Positions 8,411 to 16,816 of a stretch of DNA of 64,000 nucleotides are shown here, in pieces (position 1 is the first letter of the stretch; each line of letters begins with the position of its first letter). A program made the position numbers and the translations under genes. This DNA comes from Bradyrhizobium ivorense (lineage in GTDB: Bacteria > Pseudomonadota > Alphaproteobacteria > Rhizobiales > Xanthobacteraceae), in contig NZ_CAADFC020000029.1 of assembly GCF_900696085.1 (NCBI RefSeq), positions 124,001 through 188,000 of the forward strand, read 5' to 3'. The notes beneath the pieces were generated by a model. That model saw only the letters and a program-made list of their open reading frames with translations. It searched no databases and was not told where the DNA came from.

Positions 8411-8869
8411 CTAGCCGGGAGGCGGCGGCAGGAAGTGGATGTTGTGCTCGGCGGCGAGCCGCACCACGTCGTCCGGGTTCTGCTCCTTCATGTTGTGGAT
8501 CGCCCAGAACAGGTCGTAGAGCCGGCGCGTCGGCGACACCCAGAACAGCGTCTTCGCCGGCTGCTGCGACTTGTTGAAGATGCCGTGCGGCTTGCCCATC
8601 GGCAGCCGCACAAGATCGCCCGGCGTTGCAGATTCGTCGGCGCCGTCGAGCATGAAGTCGAGCTTGCCCTCGAGGATATAGAGATACTCGTCCTGGTCGG
8701 GATGGATATGCGGCGGCACGAAGGTGCCGGGCGGGAAGGTTGCGTGCCAGGAGAAGGAATGCTCGGTGCGGCTCTTCGGCACGTAGGTCTGGCCGAGGAT
8801 GCTCCAGGTAATGCCTTGAATGCCTTCATTGGCGCGGGTGATGCCGGCGATCTCGTCTTTCATCGTCAT
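8411..8869 (-). CDS. Cupin-domain protein
   Basis: A 152-residue small beta-barrel protein. The cupin metal-binding motif 1 is readable as PPHIHPDQDEYLYILEGKLDF, and motif 2 as GDLVRLPMGKPHGIFN, with the expected histidines and glutamate. Cupins of this size are often dioxygenases, isomerases or sugar-binding proteins, and nothing here fixes the reaction. The start at 8869 has a strong AGGAGG ribosome site five bases away. It lies 44 bases downstream of the binding-protein gene on the same strand, so the two are probably cotranscribed under the MarR-type operators at about 10216-10320. Confidence 0.85.
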   Translation of the reverse strand: MTMKDEIAGITRANEGIQGITWSILGQTYVPKSRTEHSFSWHATFPPGTFVPPHIHPDQDEYLYILEGKLDFMLDGADESATPGDLVRLPMGKPHGIFNKSQQPAKTLFWVSPTRRLYDLFWAIHNMKEQNPDDVVRLAAEHNIHFLPPPPG

Positions 8870-8913
8870 ATTTTCCTCCTGGGATTGACCTGTCCTGGGA
8901 TTACTTGGCCCTT

Positions 8914-10080
8914 TCACTTGGCCGCGCAGTCCTTGGCGTAGCGGTCGCCGTAATTCGAAAACACCTTTTCGACGACCTCGGTCTGGAACTTGCCGTCCGG
9001 CCGCTTCGCGACCTTGGTGAGATAGAAGTCCTGGATCGGATAGCCGTTGTTGTTGAACTTGAATTGACCGCGCAGCGAGGTGAACTCGGCTTTTTTCAGC
9101 GCGGCGGCGACCGCGTCCTTGTTGGCGAGGTCGCCCTTCACGGCCCTGACCGCGCTGTCGATCAGGAGCGCCGTGTCGTAGGCCTGCATGGCATAGGTGC
9201 CGGGCACGCCGCCGAAGGCCGCCTCATAGGCGGCGACGAACTTCTTGTTCTGGGGATTGTCGAGATTTGGCGCCCAGTTGGCGCCGCCGAACATGCCGAC
9301 CGCGGCGTCCTGCTGCGCGGGCAGGGTGGATTCGTCGACAGTGAAAGCCGAGAGCACCGGCACGGTCGCGCCGGCCTGCTTGTACTGCTTGACCAGATTC
9401 ACGCCCATGCCGCCGGGCATGAAGGTGAACAGCGCATCCGGCTTCAGCGAGGCGATCTTGGAAAGCTCGGGCTGGAAATCCAGCGTGTTCAGCGGCGTGT
9501 AGGATTCCTCGACCACCTCGCCCTTGTAGTCGAGTTTGAAGCCGGCGACCGAGTCGCGGCCGGCCTGATAGTTCGGCACCAGGAGGTAGACGCGCTTGTA
9601 GCCGCGGTCCTGCGCCACCTTGCCGAGGATCTCGTGCACCTGGTCGTTCTGGTACGAGGTCACATAGAAGAACGGATTGCACTCCTTGCCGGCGTAGCTG
9701 GACGGGCCGGCATTCGGGCTGATCAGAAAGGTCTTGCTGTCGGTGACCGGTCGGTGGATCGCGAGCAGGATGTTGGAGAAGATCGGGCCGACCACGAAAT
9801 CGACCTTGTCGCGCTCGAGCAGGCCGCGCACCTTGACCACCGCGCCGTCGGGCTTGAGCTCGTCGTCCGCGTTGACCACCTCGACGTCGCGGCCGGCCAT
9901 CTTGCCGCCGAGGTCCTTGATCGCGAGCGCAAAGCCGTCGCGGACCTGCTGGCCGAGTGCCGCGGCCGGTCCTGAGGTCGTCACCAGCACGCCGATCTTG
10001 ATTTTTTCCTGGGCGTTTGCCGGGGTGATCGCGACGCTGAGCAGCGCCGCCAGTCCCGCCCACATTGTCACTTGCTTCAT
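8914..10080 (-). CDS. LivK-type ABC transporter substrate-binding protein (orphan)
   Basis: A 388-residue periplasmic binding protein of the branched-chain amino acid/aromatic acid family. The first 23 residues form a signal peptide ending TPANAQ, followed by KIKIGVLVTTSGPAAALGQQ, the canonical start of the mature fold. No permease or ATPase gene is adjacent, so it must use a transporter encoded elsewhere or act as a sensor. Relatives in Rhodopseudomonas and Bradyrhizobium bind aromatic acids; anthranilate or a related acid is my inference. The start ATG at 10080 is preceded by GGGGAGCT. It is divergent from the MarR gene. Confidence 0.88.
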   Translation of the reverse strand: MKQVTMWAGLAALLSVAITPANAQEKIKIGVLVTTSGPAAALGQQVRDGFALAIKDLGGKMAGRDVEVVNADDELKPDGAVVKVRGLLERDKVDFVVGPIFSNILLAIHRPVTDSKTFLISPNAGPSSYAGKECNPFFYVTSYQNDQVHEILGKVAQDRGYKRVYLLVPNYQAGRDSVAGFKLDYKGEVVEESYTPLNTLDFQPELSKIASLKPDALFTFMPGGMGVNLVKQYKQAGATVPVLSAFTVDESTLPAQQDAAVGMFGGANWAPNLDNPQNKKFVAAYEAAFGGVPGTYAMQAYDTALLIDSAVRAVKGDLANKDAVAAALKKAEFTSLRGQFKFNNNGYPIQDFYLTKVAKRPDGKFQTEVVEKVFSNYGDRYAKDCAAK

Positions 10081-10215
10081 CTTAGCTCCCCGACCGGTTT
10101 CTTGACGGCTCGTCTCTCGATGCCTTGGGCCGCAGCTTATTCTGACGGGCGCGACTGCCGCAAGCGATGCGGCGTCGCGCCAAGGCAATCATCTTGCTCC
10201 ATGCAAGCGCCGCGC

Positions 10216-10320
10216 CAATTGCTTGAAGGTTAAAGAAATTGCAGGATCGCGCCGGCGGCGGCGTATCGATTCGCAATTGTCCTTGCGGCGCGCCGCAAAT
10301 TGTTTGAAGCTCAAAACATC
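10216..10320. promoter_or_regulatory. Two imperfect palindromes in the divergent MarR/binding-protein control region
   Basis: Site 1 (10216-10241) reads CAATT-N-CTT...AAG-N-AATTG, with 10 of 13 positions symmetric. Site 2 (about 10296-10320) has a perfect core TTTGA-AGC-TCAAA. Both share YTTNAAG/NNNAAAR with the operators at 1770 and 10910. Spacing of about 80 bases, and position between divergent genes, suit autoregulation plus control of the binding-protein/cupin pair. Binding by the MarR protein is inference. Confidence 0.55.
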
Positions 10321-10362
10321 AGGTCCGACTGGGAACCCGCCGCGCGGAGGCGCGATCGCCGC

Positions 10363-10857
10363 ATGATCCTCGATTCTGAAACCAAAGCCGTCGAACTGCC
10401 CGACGACCACGGCACCGAGCTGCGGCTGTGGCTCCGCCTTCTGACCTGCACCACCCTGATCGAGGGCGAGGTGCGCAGCCAGCTGCGCGAAAAATTCGAC
10501 GTCACACTGCCGCGCTTCGACCTGATGGCCCAGCTCGACAAGGTGGCCGACGGCATGACGCTGTCCGACCTGTCGAAGCGGATGATGGTCTCCAACGGCA
10601 ACGTCACCGGCCTGGTCGAGCGCCTGGTCGAGTCAGGCCATCTCGACCGCCGTACCTCGGAGACCGACCGCCGGGTGCAGTTCATCCGCCTCACCAAGCT
10701 CGGCCGCGCCGAATTCCGCAAGATGGCCGCCGAGCACGAGAAGTGGATCGCCGACATCTTTGCCGATCTGTCGCCAAAGGACATCCGCGAGCTGATGCGG
10801 CTGCTCGGCAAGGCCAAGGGCTCGGCGCAGCGCTCCGCCAAGGCGAGGTCGGCATAG
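10363..10857 (+). CDS. MarR-family transcriptional regulator of the aryl-CoA genes
   Basis: A 164-residue winged-helix protein. The DNA-binding core spans about residues 55-110: MTLSDLSKRMMVSNGNVTGL is the recognition helix region, and ESGHLDRRTSETDRRVQFIR is the wing with its Asp-Arg signature. Such regulators are usually dimeric repressors released by an aromatic acid or its CoA thioester. I chose the ATG at 10363 because GGAGG lies 12 bases upstream; a TTG at 10300 would place the start inside a predicted operator. It sits between the divergent binding-protein gene and the CoA ligase gene, both preceded by related palindromes. Confidence 0.9.
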   Translation: MILDSETKAVELPDDHGTELRLWLRLLTCTTLIEGEVRSQLREKFDVTLPRFDLMAQLDKVADGMTLSDLSKRMMVSNGNVTGLVERLVESGHLDRRTSETDRRVQFIRLTKLGRAEFRKMAAEHEKWIADIFADLSPKDIRELMRLLGKAKGSAQRSAKARSA

Positions 10858-10900
10858 CGCCCTGGCGGCGATGCGGCATTTCCGCGCGTGAATTCCGCTC

Positions 10901-10931
10901 TTGCGCCAAATTATTTTAAGTATAAAATGAT
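10901..10931 (+). promoter_or_regulatory. Promoter and operator of the CoA ligase gene
   Basis: ATTATTTTA-N4-TAAAATGAT at 10910-10931 matches the abmA operator at 21 of 22 bases, including the central AGTA. A possible -35 is TTGCGC (10901-10906), with -10 TAAAAT (10923-10928) and a 16-base spacer, so the palindrome overlaps the -10. About 105 bases of untranslated leader follow before the ATG. Confidence 0.72.
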
Positions 10932-11035
10932 TGGCGGATCGGGACGCTGCCGGGCGTCTCGATATCGGTGGTTTCGATAGGGGCTCTTCGGACCAGAGCC
11001 TTGGCCTTTCTGGATGGAAAGCGAGGGGCGATCGA

Positions 11036-12679
11036 ATGTCGGATCAATTTCCCGGGCTCGGCCCATCGGGCCATGTCGACGATTTCGCGCGGCGCAACCT
11101 GCCGCCGCCCGAGCTGTGGCCAAAGCTGCTGCTCGACCGGCCGGAATTCCAGTATCCCGATTACCTCAACGCCGCGGTCGAACTGACCGACCGCATCGTC
11201 GAGCGGGGGATGGGCGACAACATCGCGCTGATCGGCAACGGCCGGCAGCGCACCTACAAGGAATTGACCGACTGGTCGAACCGCCTGGCGCATGCGCTGG
11301 TGGAGAACTACGGCGTCAAGCCGGGCAATCGCGTGCTGATCCGCTCCGGCAACAATCCGGCGCTGGTCGCGGCCTGGCTCGCCGCGACCAAGGCCGGCGC
11401 TGTCGTCGTCAACACCATGCCGATGCTACGCGCGGGCGAACTGGCAAAGATCGTCGACAAGGCCGAGATTGCGCTGGCGCTGACCGACAGCCGCATCGCC
11501 GACGAGCTGGTGGCCTGCGCCAAGACCAGTAAATTTTTGAAGCAGGTCGTCAACTTCGACGGCACCCAGAACCACGACGCCGAGCTCGACCGGATCGCGC
11601 TGAACAAGCCGGTGAAGTTCGAGGCGGTGAAGACCGGCCGCGACGATGTCGCGCTGCTCGGCTTCACCTCGGGCACCACAGGCGAGCCGAAGGCGACGAT
11701 GCATTTCCACCGCGATCTCCTGATCGTGGCGGACGGCTACGCCAAGGAAGTGCTGAAGGTGACGCCGGACGACGTGTTCGTCGGCTCGCCGCCGCTCGCC
11801 TTCACCTTCGGCCTCGGCGGGCTTGCGATCTTCCCGCTGCGCTTCGGCGCGACGGCGACGCTGCTGGAGAACGCGGCGCCGAGCGAGATGATCCGGATCA
11901 TCGAGACCTACAAGGCGACGATCTGCTTCACCGCGCCGACCGCCTATCGCGCCATGATGGCGGCGATGGACAATGGCGCCGATCTGTCGTCGCTGCGGAT
12001 TGCGGTCTCGGCCGGCGAGACCTTGCCGGCGCCGGTGTTCGACAGCTGGACCAAAAAGACCGGCAAGCCGATCCTCGACGGCATCGGCTCTACCGAGCTG
12101 CTCCACATCTTCATAACCAACCGCGTCGGCAGTGCGGTGGCCGGAACGACCGGCACGCCGGTCGCGGGCTATGAGGCCAAGGTCGTCGACGCCGATATGA
12201 ACGAGCTGCCGCCGGGCGAAGTCGGCAAGCTCGCGGTGCGCGGCCCGACCGGCTGCCGTTACCTCGCCGACTCCAGGCAGACCAACTATGTGCGCGACGG
12301 CTGGAACATCACCGGCGACGCCTTCGTCCGCGACGCGAGCGGACGGCTGTCCTTCGTCGCCCGCGCCGACGACATGATCATCTCGGCGGGCTACAACATT
12401 GCCGGTCCCGAGGTCGAGGCGGCGCTGCTCGGGCATCCCGACGTCGCCGAATGCGCCGTGGTCGGCACGGCGGACGAGGAACGCGGGCAGATCGTCGCGG
12501 CCTTCATCGTGCTGAAGCCGGGTGCGCGCAGCGACGAGCTCGAGGTCAAGCTGCTGCAGGATCACGTCAAGGCGACGATCGCGCCGTACAAATATCCGCG
12601 CGCGATCTCCTTCGTCGAGGCGTTGCCGAAGACGCAGACCGGAAAGATCCAGCGCTTTAGGCTGCGCGAGGCGAGCTGA
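11036..12679 (+). CDS. abmG: Aryl-CoA ligase, benzoate/2-aminobenzoate-CoA ligase family
   Basis: A 547-residue acyl-adenylate-forming enzyme that would activate an aromatic acid with ATP and CoA. The AMP-binding motif LLGFTSGTTGEPKATMHFHR is near residue 205, DGIGSTELLHIF follows (A5-like), and the C-terminal catalytic lysine is in PKTQTGKIQRFRLRE near 537. The product would be the substrate of the monooxygenase/reductase at 1849; shared operators support that. Anthranilate (2-aminobenzoate) is the favoured substrate by analogy with Azoarcus evansii abm genes, with benzoate-like acids or salicylate as alternatives. The ATG at 11036 fits GCGAGGGG; a TTG further upstream would overlap the promoter. 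Confidence 0.87.
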   Translation: MSDQFPGLGPSGHVDDFARRNLPPPELWPKLLLDRPEFQYPDYLNAAVELTDRIVERGMGDNIALIGNGRQRTYKELTDWSNRLAHALVENYGVKPGNRVLIRSGNNPALVAAWLAATKAGAVVVNTMPMLRAGELAKIVDKAEIALALTDSRIADELVACAKTSKFLKQVVNFDGTQNHDAELDRIALNKPVKFEAVKTGRDDVALLGFTSGTTGEPKATMHFHRDLLIVADGYAKEVLKVTPDDVFVGSPPLAFTFGLGGLAIFPLRFGATATLLENAAPSEMIRIIETYKATICFTAPTAYRAMMAAMDNGADLSSLRIAVSAGETLPAPVFDSWTKKTGKPILDGIGSTELLHIFITNRVGSAVAGTTGTPVAGYEAKVVDADMNELPPGEVGKLAVRGPTGCRYLADSRQTNYVRDGWNITGDAFVRDASGRLSFVARADDMIISAGYNIAGPEVEAALLGHPDVAECAVVGTADEERGQIVAAFIVLKPGARSDELEVKLLQDHVKATIAPYKYPRAISFVEALPKTQTGKIQRFRLREAS

Positions 12680-12699
12680 GGAGGCGACAGCGCGCGGCT

Positions 12700-14310
12700 C
12701 TAGTGCGCGCCGGCACCACCCGCCGCGCTCTTCGGCTTGCCGGTCAGCACGATCGCGATCGCGGCCAGCACCAACACGATGCCGATCACGGCAAAGGCGT
12801 CGCTGAAGCCGAGCACCAGCGCCTGGCGCTTGACGATATTGCCGATCGCCACGATCGCCTGGTGATGCGCGGTGGCGGGGTCGGAAATGCCGTGGCTCAG
12901 GAAGTAGTCGGTGACCTGGGCAATCCGGCTTCGCACCTCCTCGCGGCCGAGGTCGACCGACTGGCCGATGATGTTGGAGTGGAACTGCTCGCGCTTGGTG
13001 ACGATGGTCGATAGCAGCGCGGTGCCGATCGCGCCGCCGAGGTTGCGCATCATGTTGGAAATGCCTGACGCCGCCGGCGCGTCCTGCGGCGCGACGCTGC
13101 CGAGGCTGACCGCGGACAGCGGCGCCAGCATGATCGCCTGGCCGATGGCGCGGACGATGTTCGGCACGAAGAACTGGTCGCCGGAGTAATCGACCGACAT
13201 CGCGATGTTCATGAAGGAGGAGACCGCGAACAGCACCATCCCGGTGAACGCGATCAGGCGGGCATCGAAGCGCTGCATCAGCTTCGGCACCAGCGGAATC
13301 AGGATCAGCTGCGGCAGGCCGGTCCAGGCCAGCACCTGGCCGATCTGCTCGGCATTGTAGCGCTGCACCTGGCCGAGATAGGCGGGCAGCAGGTAGACCG
13401 AGCCGAACAGCGCGAAGCCGACGAACACCGCCGAGATGGTGCCGAAGCCGAAGCTGCGCTGGGTGAGCAGGCGCAGCCGGATCAGCGGCTTCTCGACCAC
13501 GAGCTCGATCCAGACGAACAGCGTCAGGCTGACCGCGGCGATCACCGCGAGCTTGACGATGAAGGGCGAGCCGAACCAATCGTCCTTGTTGCCCTCCTCC
13601 AGCACCGCCTGCAGCGAGGAGAGGCCGATCGCCATCGTCGCGATGCCGAGCCAGTCGCCCTCGCGGAGCAGATGCAGCTGCATCGGTTGCCGCTCCAGCG
13701 TGAAGTAAAGCGTGATGACCATCACCACGGTCGGGATCACGTTGACGAAGAAGATGGTCTGCCAGCCGTAATTCTCGGTGAGGTAGCCGCCGATGGTCGG
13801 GCCGATTGCCGGCGCGAAGGTCACGGCCAGCGCGAACATCGCCAGCCCAATCGGCTGCTGCGGCTTCGGCAGCTTGGTGAACACCAGCGTGAAGGCCATC
13901 GGGATCAGCACGCCGCCGAAATAGCCCTGCAGGCCGCGCATCGCGATCATCGACGGCAGGTCGTGGGTGAAGGCGCAGGCCACCGAGAAGATCGCAAACA
14001 GCGTGGCGTGGCCGATCATGATCCTGCGGAAGGAGAACACCCGGCTGAGGTAGTCGGTGAGTGGGATCACCACGATCTCGCCGATCAGATACGACGTCGA
14101 GATCCAGGAGCCGTTGTCGACGCCGGTGCCGATGCCGCCCTCGATGTTGAGCAGCGAGGCGTTGGTGATCTGGATGTTGAGGATCGCCATGAAGGCGCCG
14201 ATCATGGCCGCGAGGATCGATATCCAGACGGTCATGCTGGCGCGGTTGGGATCGGCTACGGCTGCGGGGCGAGGCGCGGCGGCGGGGGAGGAGAGTGCGA
14301 GGTCGGACAT
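12700..14310 (-). CDS. DHA2-family drug:H+ antiporter (EmrB/QacA-like MFS)
   Basis: A 536-residue major facilitator with many hydrophobic segments, consistent with the 14-helix DHA2 arrangement. Motifs include WISTSYLIGEIVVIPLTDYL (helix 2), RGLQGYFGGVLIPMAFTLVF, and APAIGPTIGGYLTENYGW (motif C, typical of antiporters). It probably exports hydrophobic or aromatic toxicants across the inner membrane and pairs with the HlyD-type adaptor encoded eight bases upstream on the same strand. It lacks a local outer-membrane channel gene and would need a TolC-like partner elsewhere. Its 3' end faces the CoA ligase gene. Confidence 0.92.
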   Translation of the reverse strand: MSDLALSSPAAAPRPAAVADPNRASMTVWISILAAMIGAFMAILNIQITNASLLNIEGGIGTGVDNGSWISTSYLIGEIVVIPLTDYLSRVFSFRRIMIGHATLFAIFSVACAFTHDLPSMIAMRGLQGYFGGVLIPMAFTLVFTKLPKPQQPIGLAMFALAVTFAPAIGPTIGGYLTENYGWQTIFFVNVIPTVVMVITLYFTLERQPMQLHLLREGDWLGIATMAIGLSSLQAVLEEGNKDDWFGSPFIVKLAVIAAVSLTLFVWIELVVEKPLIRLRLLTQRSFGFGTISAVFVGFALFGSVYLLPAYLGQVQRYNAEQIGQVLAWTGLPQLILIPLVPKLMQRFDARLIAFTGMVLFAVSSFMNIAMSVDYSGDQFFVPNIVRAIGQAIMLAPLSAVSLGSVAPQDAPAASGISNMMRNLGGAIGTALLSTIVTKREQFHSNIIGQSVDLGREEVRSRIAQVTDYFLSHGISDPATAHHQAIVAIGNIVKRQALVLGFSDAFAVIGIVLVLAAIAIVLTGKPKSAAGGAGAH

Positions 14311-14318
14311 GGCATCAC

Positions 14319-15521
14319 CTATTTGGACGAGGCGACAGCAAGTTTCGGCGTGGTCTTGGTCCTGGCGGACGGAGCCGGCTCGGCCGGCTGCGACAGCGTC
14401 GCGATGGTCGGGATGACCGACATGCCGGGCCGCAGTTCGACCTCCGTGGCGTCGAGCACGATCTTCACGGGGATGCGCTGCACTACCTTGGTGAAGTTGC
14501 CGGTTGCGTTATCGGGCGGCAGCAGCGCGAACTCTTGGCCGCTCGCCGGCGCCAGGCTGTCGACATGGCCGCGCACCACCTGGCCGGGGAACATGTCGAC
14601 CTCGATCTCGACCGGCTGGCCCTTGCGGACGTTGGTGAGCTGCGTCTCCTTGTAATTTGCGATCACATAGGCGCCGCTGGCCGGCACCAGCGACATCAGT
14701 TGCGTGCCGGCCTGGACGAACTGGCCGGTGCGCAGCGTGCGGTTGCCGACCACACCGTCGATCGGCGCAATAATGGTGGTGTAGCCGAGATTGAGCTCGG
14801 CCTGGTGCTGCAGCGCGGTCGCGCGGGCCTGCGCCGCGACCGCCTGGGCGATGTCGGCCTTGAGCAGCTCGACCTGACGCAGCGCTGAGGCGAGGTTCGC
14901 GGTGTCGCGGGCAATTGCGGCCTGCGCGCTGGCGTAGCGCGACTGCGCCTGCTGCGCGTTCTGCACGCTGCCATAGCCGGTGCCGGCGAGGTCGGTGTAG
15001 CGCTTGTTCTCCTGTGCGGCAAAAGTCTGGGTCGCGGTATCGACCGCCAGCGTCGCCCGTGCCGCTTCGATCACGGACTGCTGCACATCGAGCTGGGCGT
15101 GCTTGCTCGCAATCGCGGCCTCGGCGGCGGCGACGTCGGCCTTGGTCTGGTCGAGCGCCACCTTGAAGTCGCGATCGTCGATCCGCGCCAGCACCTGGCC
15201 GGCGCGGATATGCTCGTTGTCACCGACCAGCACGGCGCTGAGATAGCCGGACACCTTTGGCGCGATCGTGGTGTTGTCGGCCTTCACATAGGCGTCGTCG
15301 GTGGACACCTGAAAGCGGCCGATGGTCCAGTAATTCCAGCCGTACCAGCTAGCGCCTGCGAGTGCCGCGACTGCGGCGCCGGCGAGCAGCAGGCGGCGAA
15401 GCTTGCTCTTCACACCGGCAGGCGCCGGCGCGGCGGCCGCTTCCGGAGTGGCAATCAATTGCTTGGCGGTATCGGCCGGAACCTTGCTGTCGGCCTTGAA
15501 CGACGTTTCGTGCTGGCTCAT
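14319..15521 (-). CDS. HlyD/EmrA-type membrane-fusion protein
   Basis: A 400-residue periplasmic adaptor. One transmembrane helix lies near residues 42-60 (LLLAGAAVAALAGASWYGW). It is followed by the barrel-sandwich half-motif YVKADNTTIAPKVSGYLSAV, a long alpha-helical coiled-coil rich in Ala, Glu and Gln (about residues 105-220), and the second half-motif IIAPIDGVVGNRTLRTGQFV. It would link the downstream MFS pump to an outer-membrane channel. I chose the ATG at 15521 because AGCGGAG lies at ribosome-site distance; an upstream in-frame ATG at 15563 is less well placed. Transcribed divergently from the TetR gene. Confidence 0.9.
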   Translation of the reverse strand: MSQHETSFKADSKVPADTAKQLIATPEAAAAPAPAGVKSKLRRLLLAGAAVAALAGASWYGWNYWTIGRFQVSTDDAYVKADNTTIAPKVSGYLSAVLVGDNEHIRAGQVLARIDDRDFKVALDQTKADVAAAEAAIASKHAQLDVQQSVIEAARATLAVDTATQTFAAQENKRYTDLAGTGYGSVQNAQQAQSRYASAQAAIARDTANLASALRQVELLKADIAQAVAAQARATALQHQAELNLGYTTIIAPIDGVVGNRTLRTGQFVQAGTQLMSLVPASGAYVIANYKETQLTNVRKGQPVEIEVDMFPGQVVRGHVDSLAPASGQEFALLPPDNATGNFTKVVQRIPVKIVLDATEVELRPGMSVIPTIATLSQPAEPAPSARTKTTPKLAVASSK

Positions 15522-15594
15522 TGGAAGGTACTCCGCTGGTTCTATCCCTTTGTAAAATCTCACTAATCGCCCTGGATGATGTTTGGCTTAATTA

Positions 15595-15651
15595 GGAAAC
15601 TTGATGTTTTCCAAAATAGGGCCCATATTGGGACTGTCAATGGAATGACAG
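15595..15651. promoter_or_regulatory. Candidate TetR operators between the efflux operon and tetR-like gene
   Basis: A perfect inverted repeat CTGTCA-N6-TGACAG lies at 15634-15651, and a second one, GGAAA-N8-TTTCC, at 15595-15612. Both are in the 162-base divergent gap, a typical place for TetR operators controlling an efflux pump and the regulator itself. Binding is inferred from position and symmetry only. Confidence 0.5.
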
Positions 15652-15683
15652 GCATCATGTAAAAGCATGGCTTGGATCGTCGG

Positions 15684-16388
15684 ATGAGTGGAAAGGACAA
15701 GGGTCAGGCAGCGGCAGGCGCGCCGGAGCGCCGTGGCCGCGGGCGGCCGCAGCTGCGCTCCGACGATGAGACGCGCGCTTTGATCTATGACGCCGCGCGG
15801 CATGAATTCGCGACGCGCGGCTTTGCCGTGACCAGCATGGCCGACGTGGCCTGCCGCGCCGGCGTTTCCACCAAGACGCTCTACCGGCTGGTGCCGACCA
15901 AGTTCGCGCTGTTCGAGAGCACGCTGACGGACCGCATGGACCGCTTCGTCTCGATCGTGAATCTCGGCGCCTGCGACGGCCGCGACATCGCGGCAGCGCT
16001 GGAGGCCGCACTGCTGACCTGTGCCGAGCTGATCCTCGATGGCGAGGTCATTGCGCTCCAGCGCATCATCCTGGCCGAAAGCGACAAATTCCCCGATATC
16101 GCCGAGACGTTCTACGAGAAGGCGATGCAGCGGACCCTTGCTGCGCTGGCGGCATGGCTCGGCGTGCAGCAGCGGCGAGGGCGGATCGCGGTGGACGACG
16201 TGCAGGCCGCGGCCGGCATGATGCTCGGCATGCTCGTGTTCCAGCCGCAGCGCGACGTCATGTACGGACGCAGGCCGGCGCCGTCGCGGCAGGAGCTCGA
16301 AGCCCGCGCCAAGGCCTGCGCGGCGCTGTTCCTTTCGGGCGCCGCCGTGCGCGCCGACATCAGCAACAAGCAAGGCGGAGATGCATGA
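15684..16388 (+). CDS. TetR/AcrR-family regulator of the efflux operon
   Basis: A 234-residue regulator. The N-terminal helix-turn-helix spans about residues 28-75 (ALIYDAARHEFATRGFAVTS, then VACRAGVSTKTLYRLVPTK), and the rest is an alpha-helical ligand-binding domain. A basic tail (PERRGRGRPQLRSDDE) precedes the HTH, as in many AcrR-like proteins. It probably represses the divergent EmrAB-like pair and itself through the palindromes at 15595-15651. The ATG at 15684 is preferred over an upstream TTG. Its stop overlaps the next start, so the NTF2-like gene is translationally coupled. Confidence 0.88.
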   Translation: MSGKDKGQAAAGAPERRGRGRPQLRSDDETRALIYDAARHEFATRGFAVTSMADVACRAGVSTKTLYRLVPTKFALFESTLTDRMDRFVSIVNLGACDGRDIAAALEAALLTCAELILDGEVIALQRIILAESDKFPDIAETFYEKAMQRTLAALAAWLGVQQRRGRIAVDDVQAAAGMMLGMLVFQPQRDVMYGRRPAPSRQELEARAKACAALFLSGAAVRADISNKQGGDA

Positions 16389-16810
16389 TGCCGGAGCCGG
16401 CCGCAACCTATAGCGTCGAGGCGCAGATTTCGCCCGACGACCAGGCGAGATGCGAGGATGTGCTGACGCGCTGGATGGCCGCGCTCAATCGTTACGACGC
16501 CGCGGCGATGGACGCGTTGATGCATTTCCCGCACGTGCGGCTCGCCGGCGGCGTGGTCACCGTCTATCAGCAGGCCGGCAGCAATCCGATGGATTTGTTC
16601 GAGCGGCTGCGCAAGCAGGACGGCTGGCACCACAGCGCCTGGAACGAGATCAGGCTGGTGCAATCCTCGCCGGTGAAGGCGCACTACGCGCTGCGCTACA
16701 CCCGCTTTCGCGCGGACGGCTCGGTGATCGGCGTCTACGATTCGCTTTACGTTCTGAGCCTGCTTAACGGTGAATGGAAGATCCAAAGCCGCTCCAGCTT
16801 CGGGCCTTAG
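16385..16810 (+). CDS. SnoaL/NTF2-like hypothetical protein
   Basis: A 141-residue protein with the pattern of NTF2-like folds: an N-terminal helix (CEDVLTRWMAALNRYDAAAM), a strand and cone segment HFPHVRLAGGVVTVYQ, and C-terminal strands ending NGEWKIQSRSSFGP. The fold is used by isomerases, small hydrolases and non-catalytic binding proteins, so no reaction can be assigned. The ATG at 16385 overlaps the tetR-like stop, and it shares that gene's promoter. Coupling to an efflux regulator suggests a role in sensing or detoxifying the same compound, which is inference. Confidence 0.75.
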   Translation: MMPEPAATYSVEAQISPDDQARCEDVLTRWMAALNRYDAAAMDALMHFPHVRLAGGVVTVYQQAGSNPMDLFERLRKQDGWHHSAWNEIRLVQSSPVKAHYALRYTRFRADGSVIGVYDSLYVLSLLNGEWKIQSRSSFGP

Positions 16811-16816
16811 CGAGCA

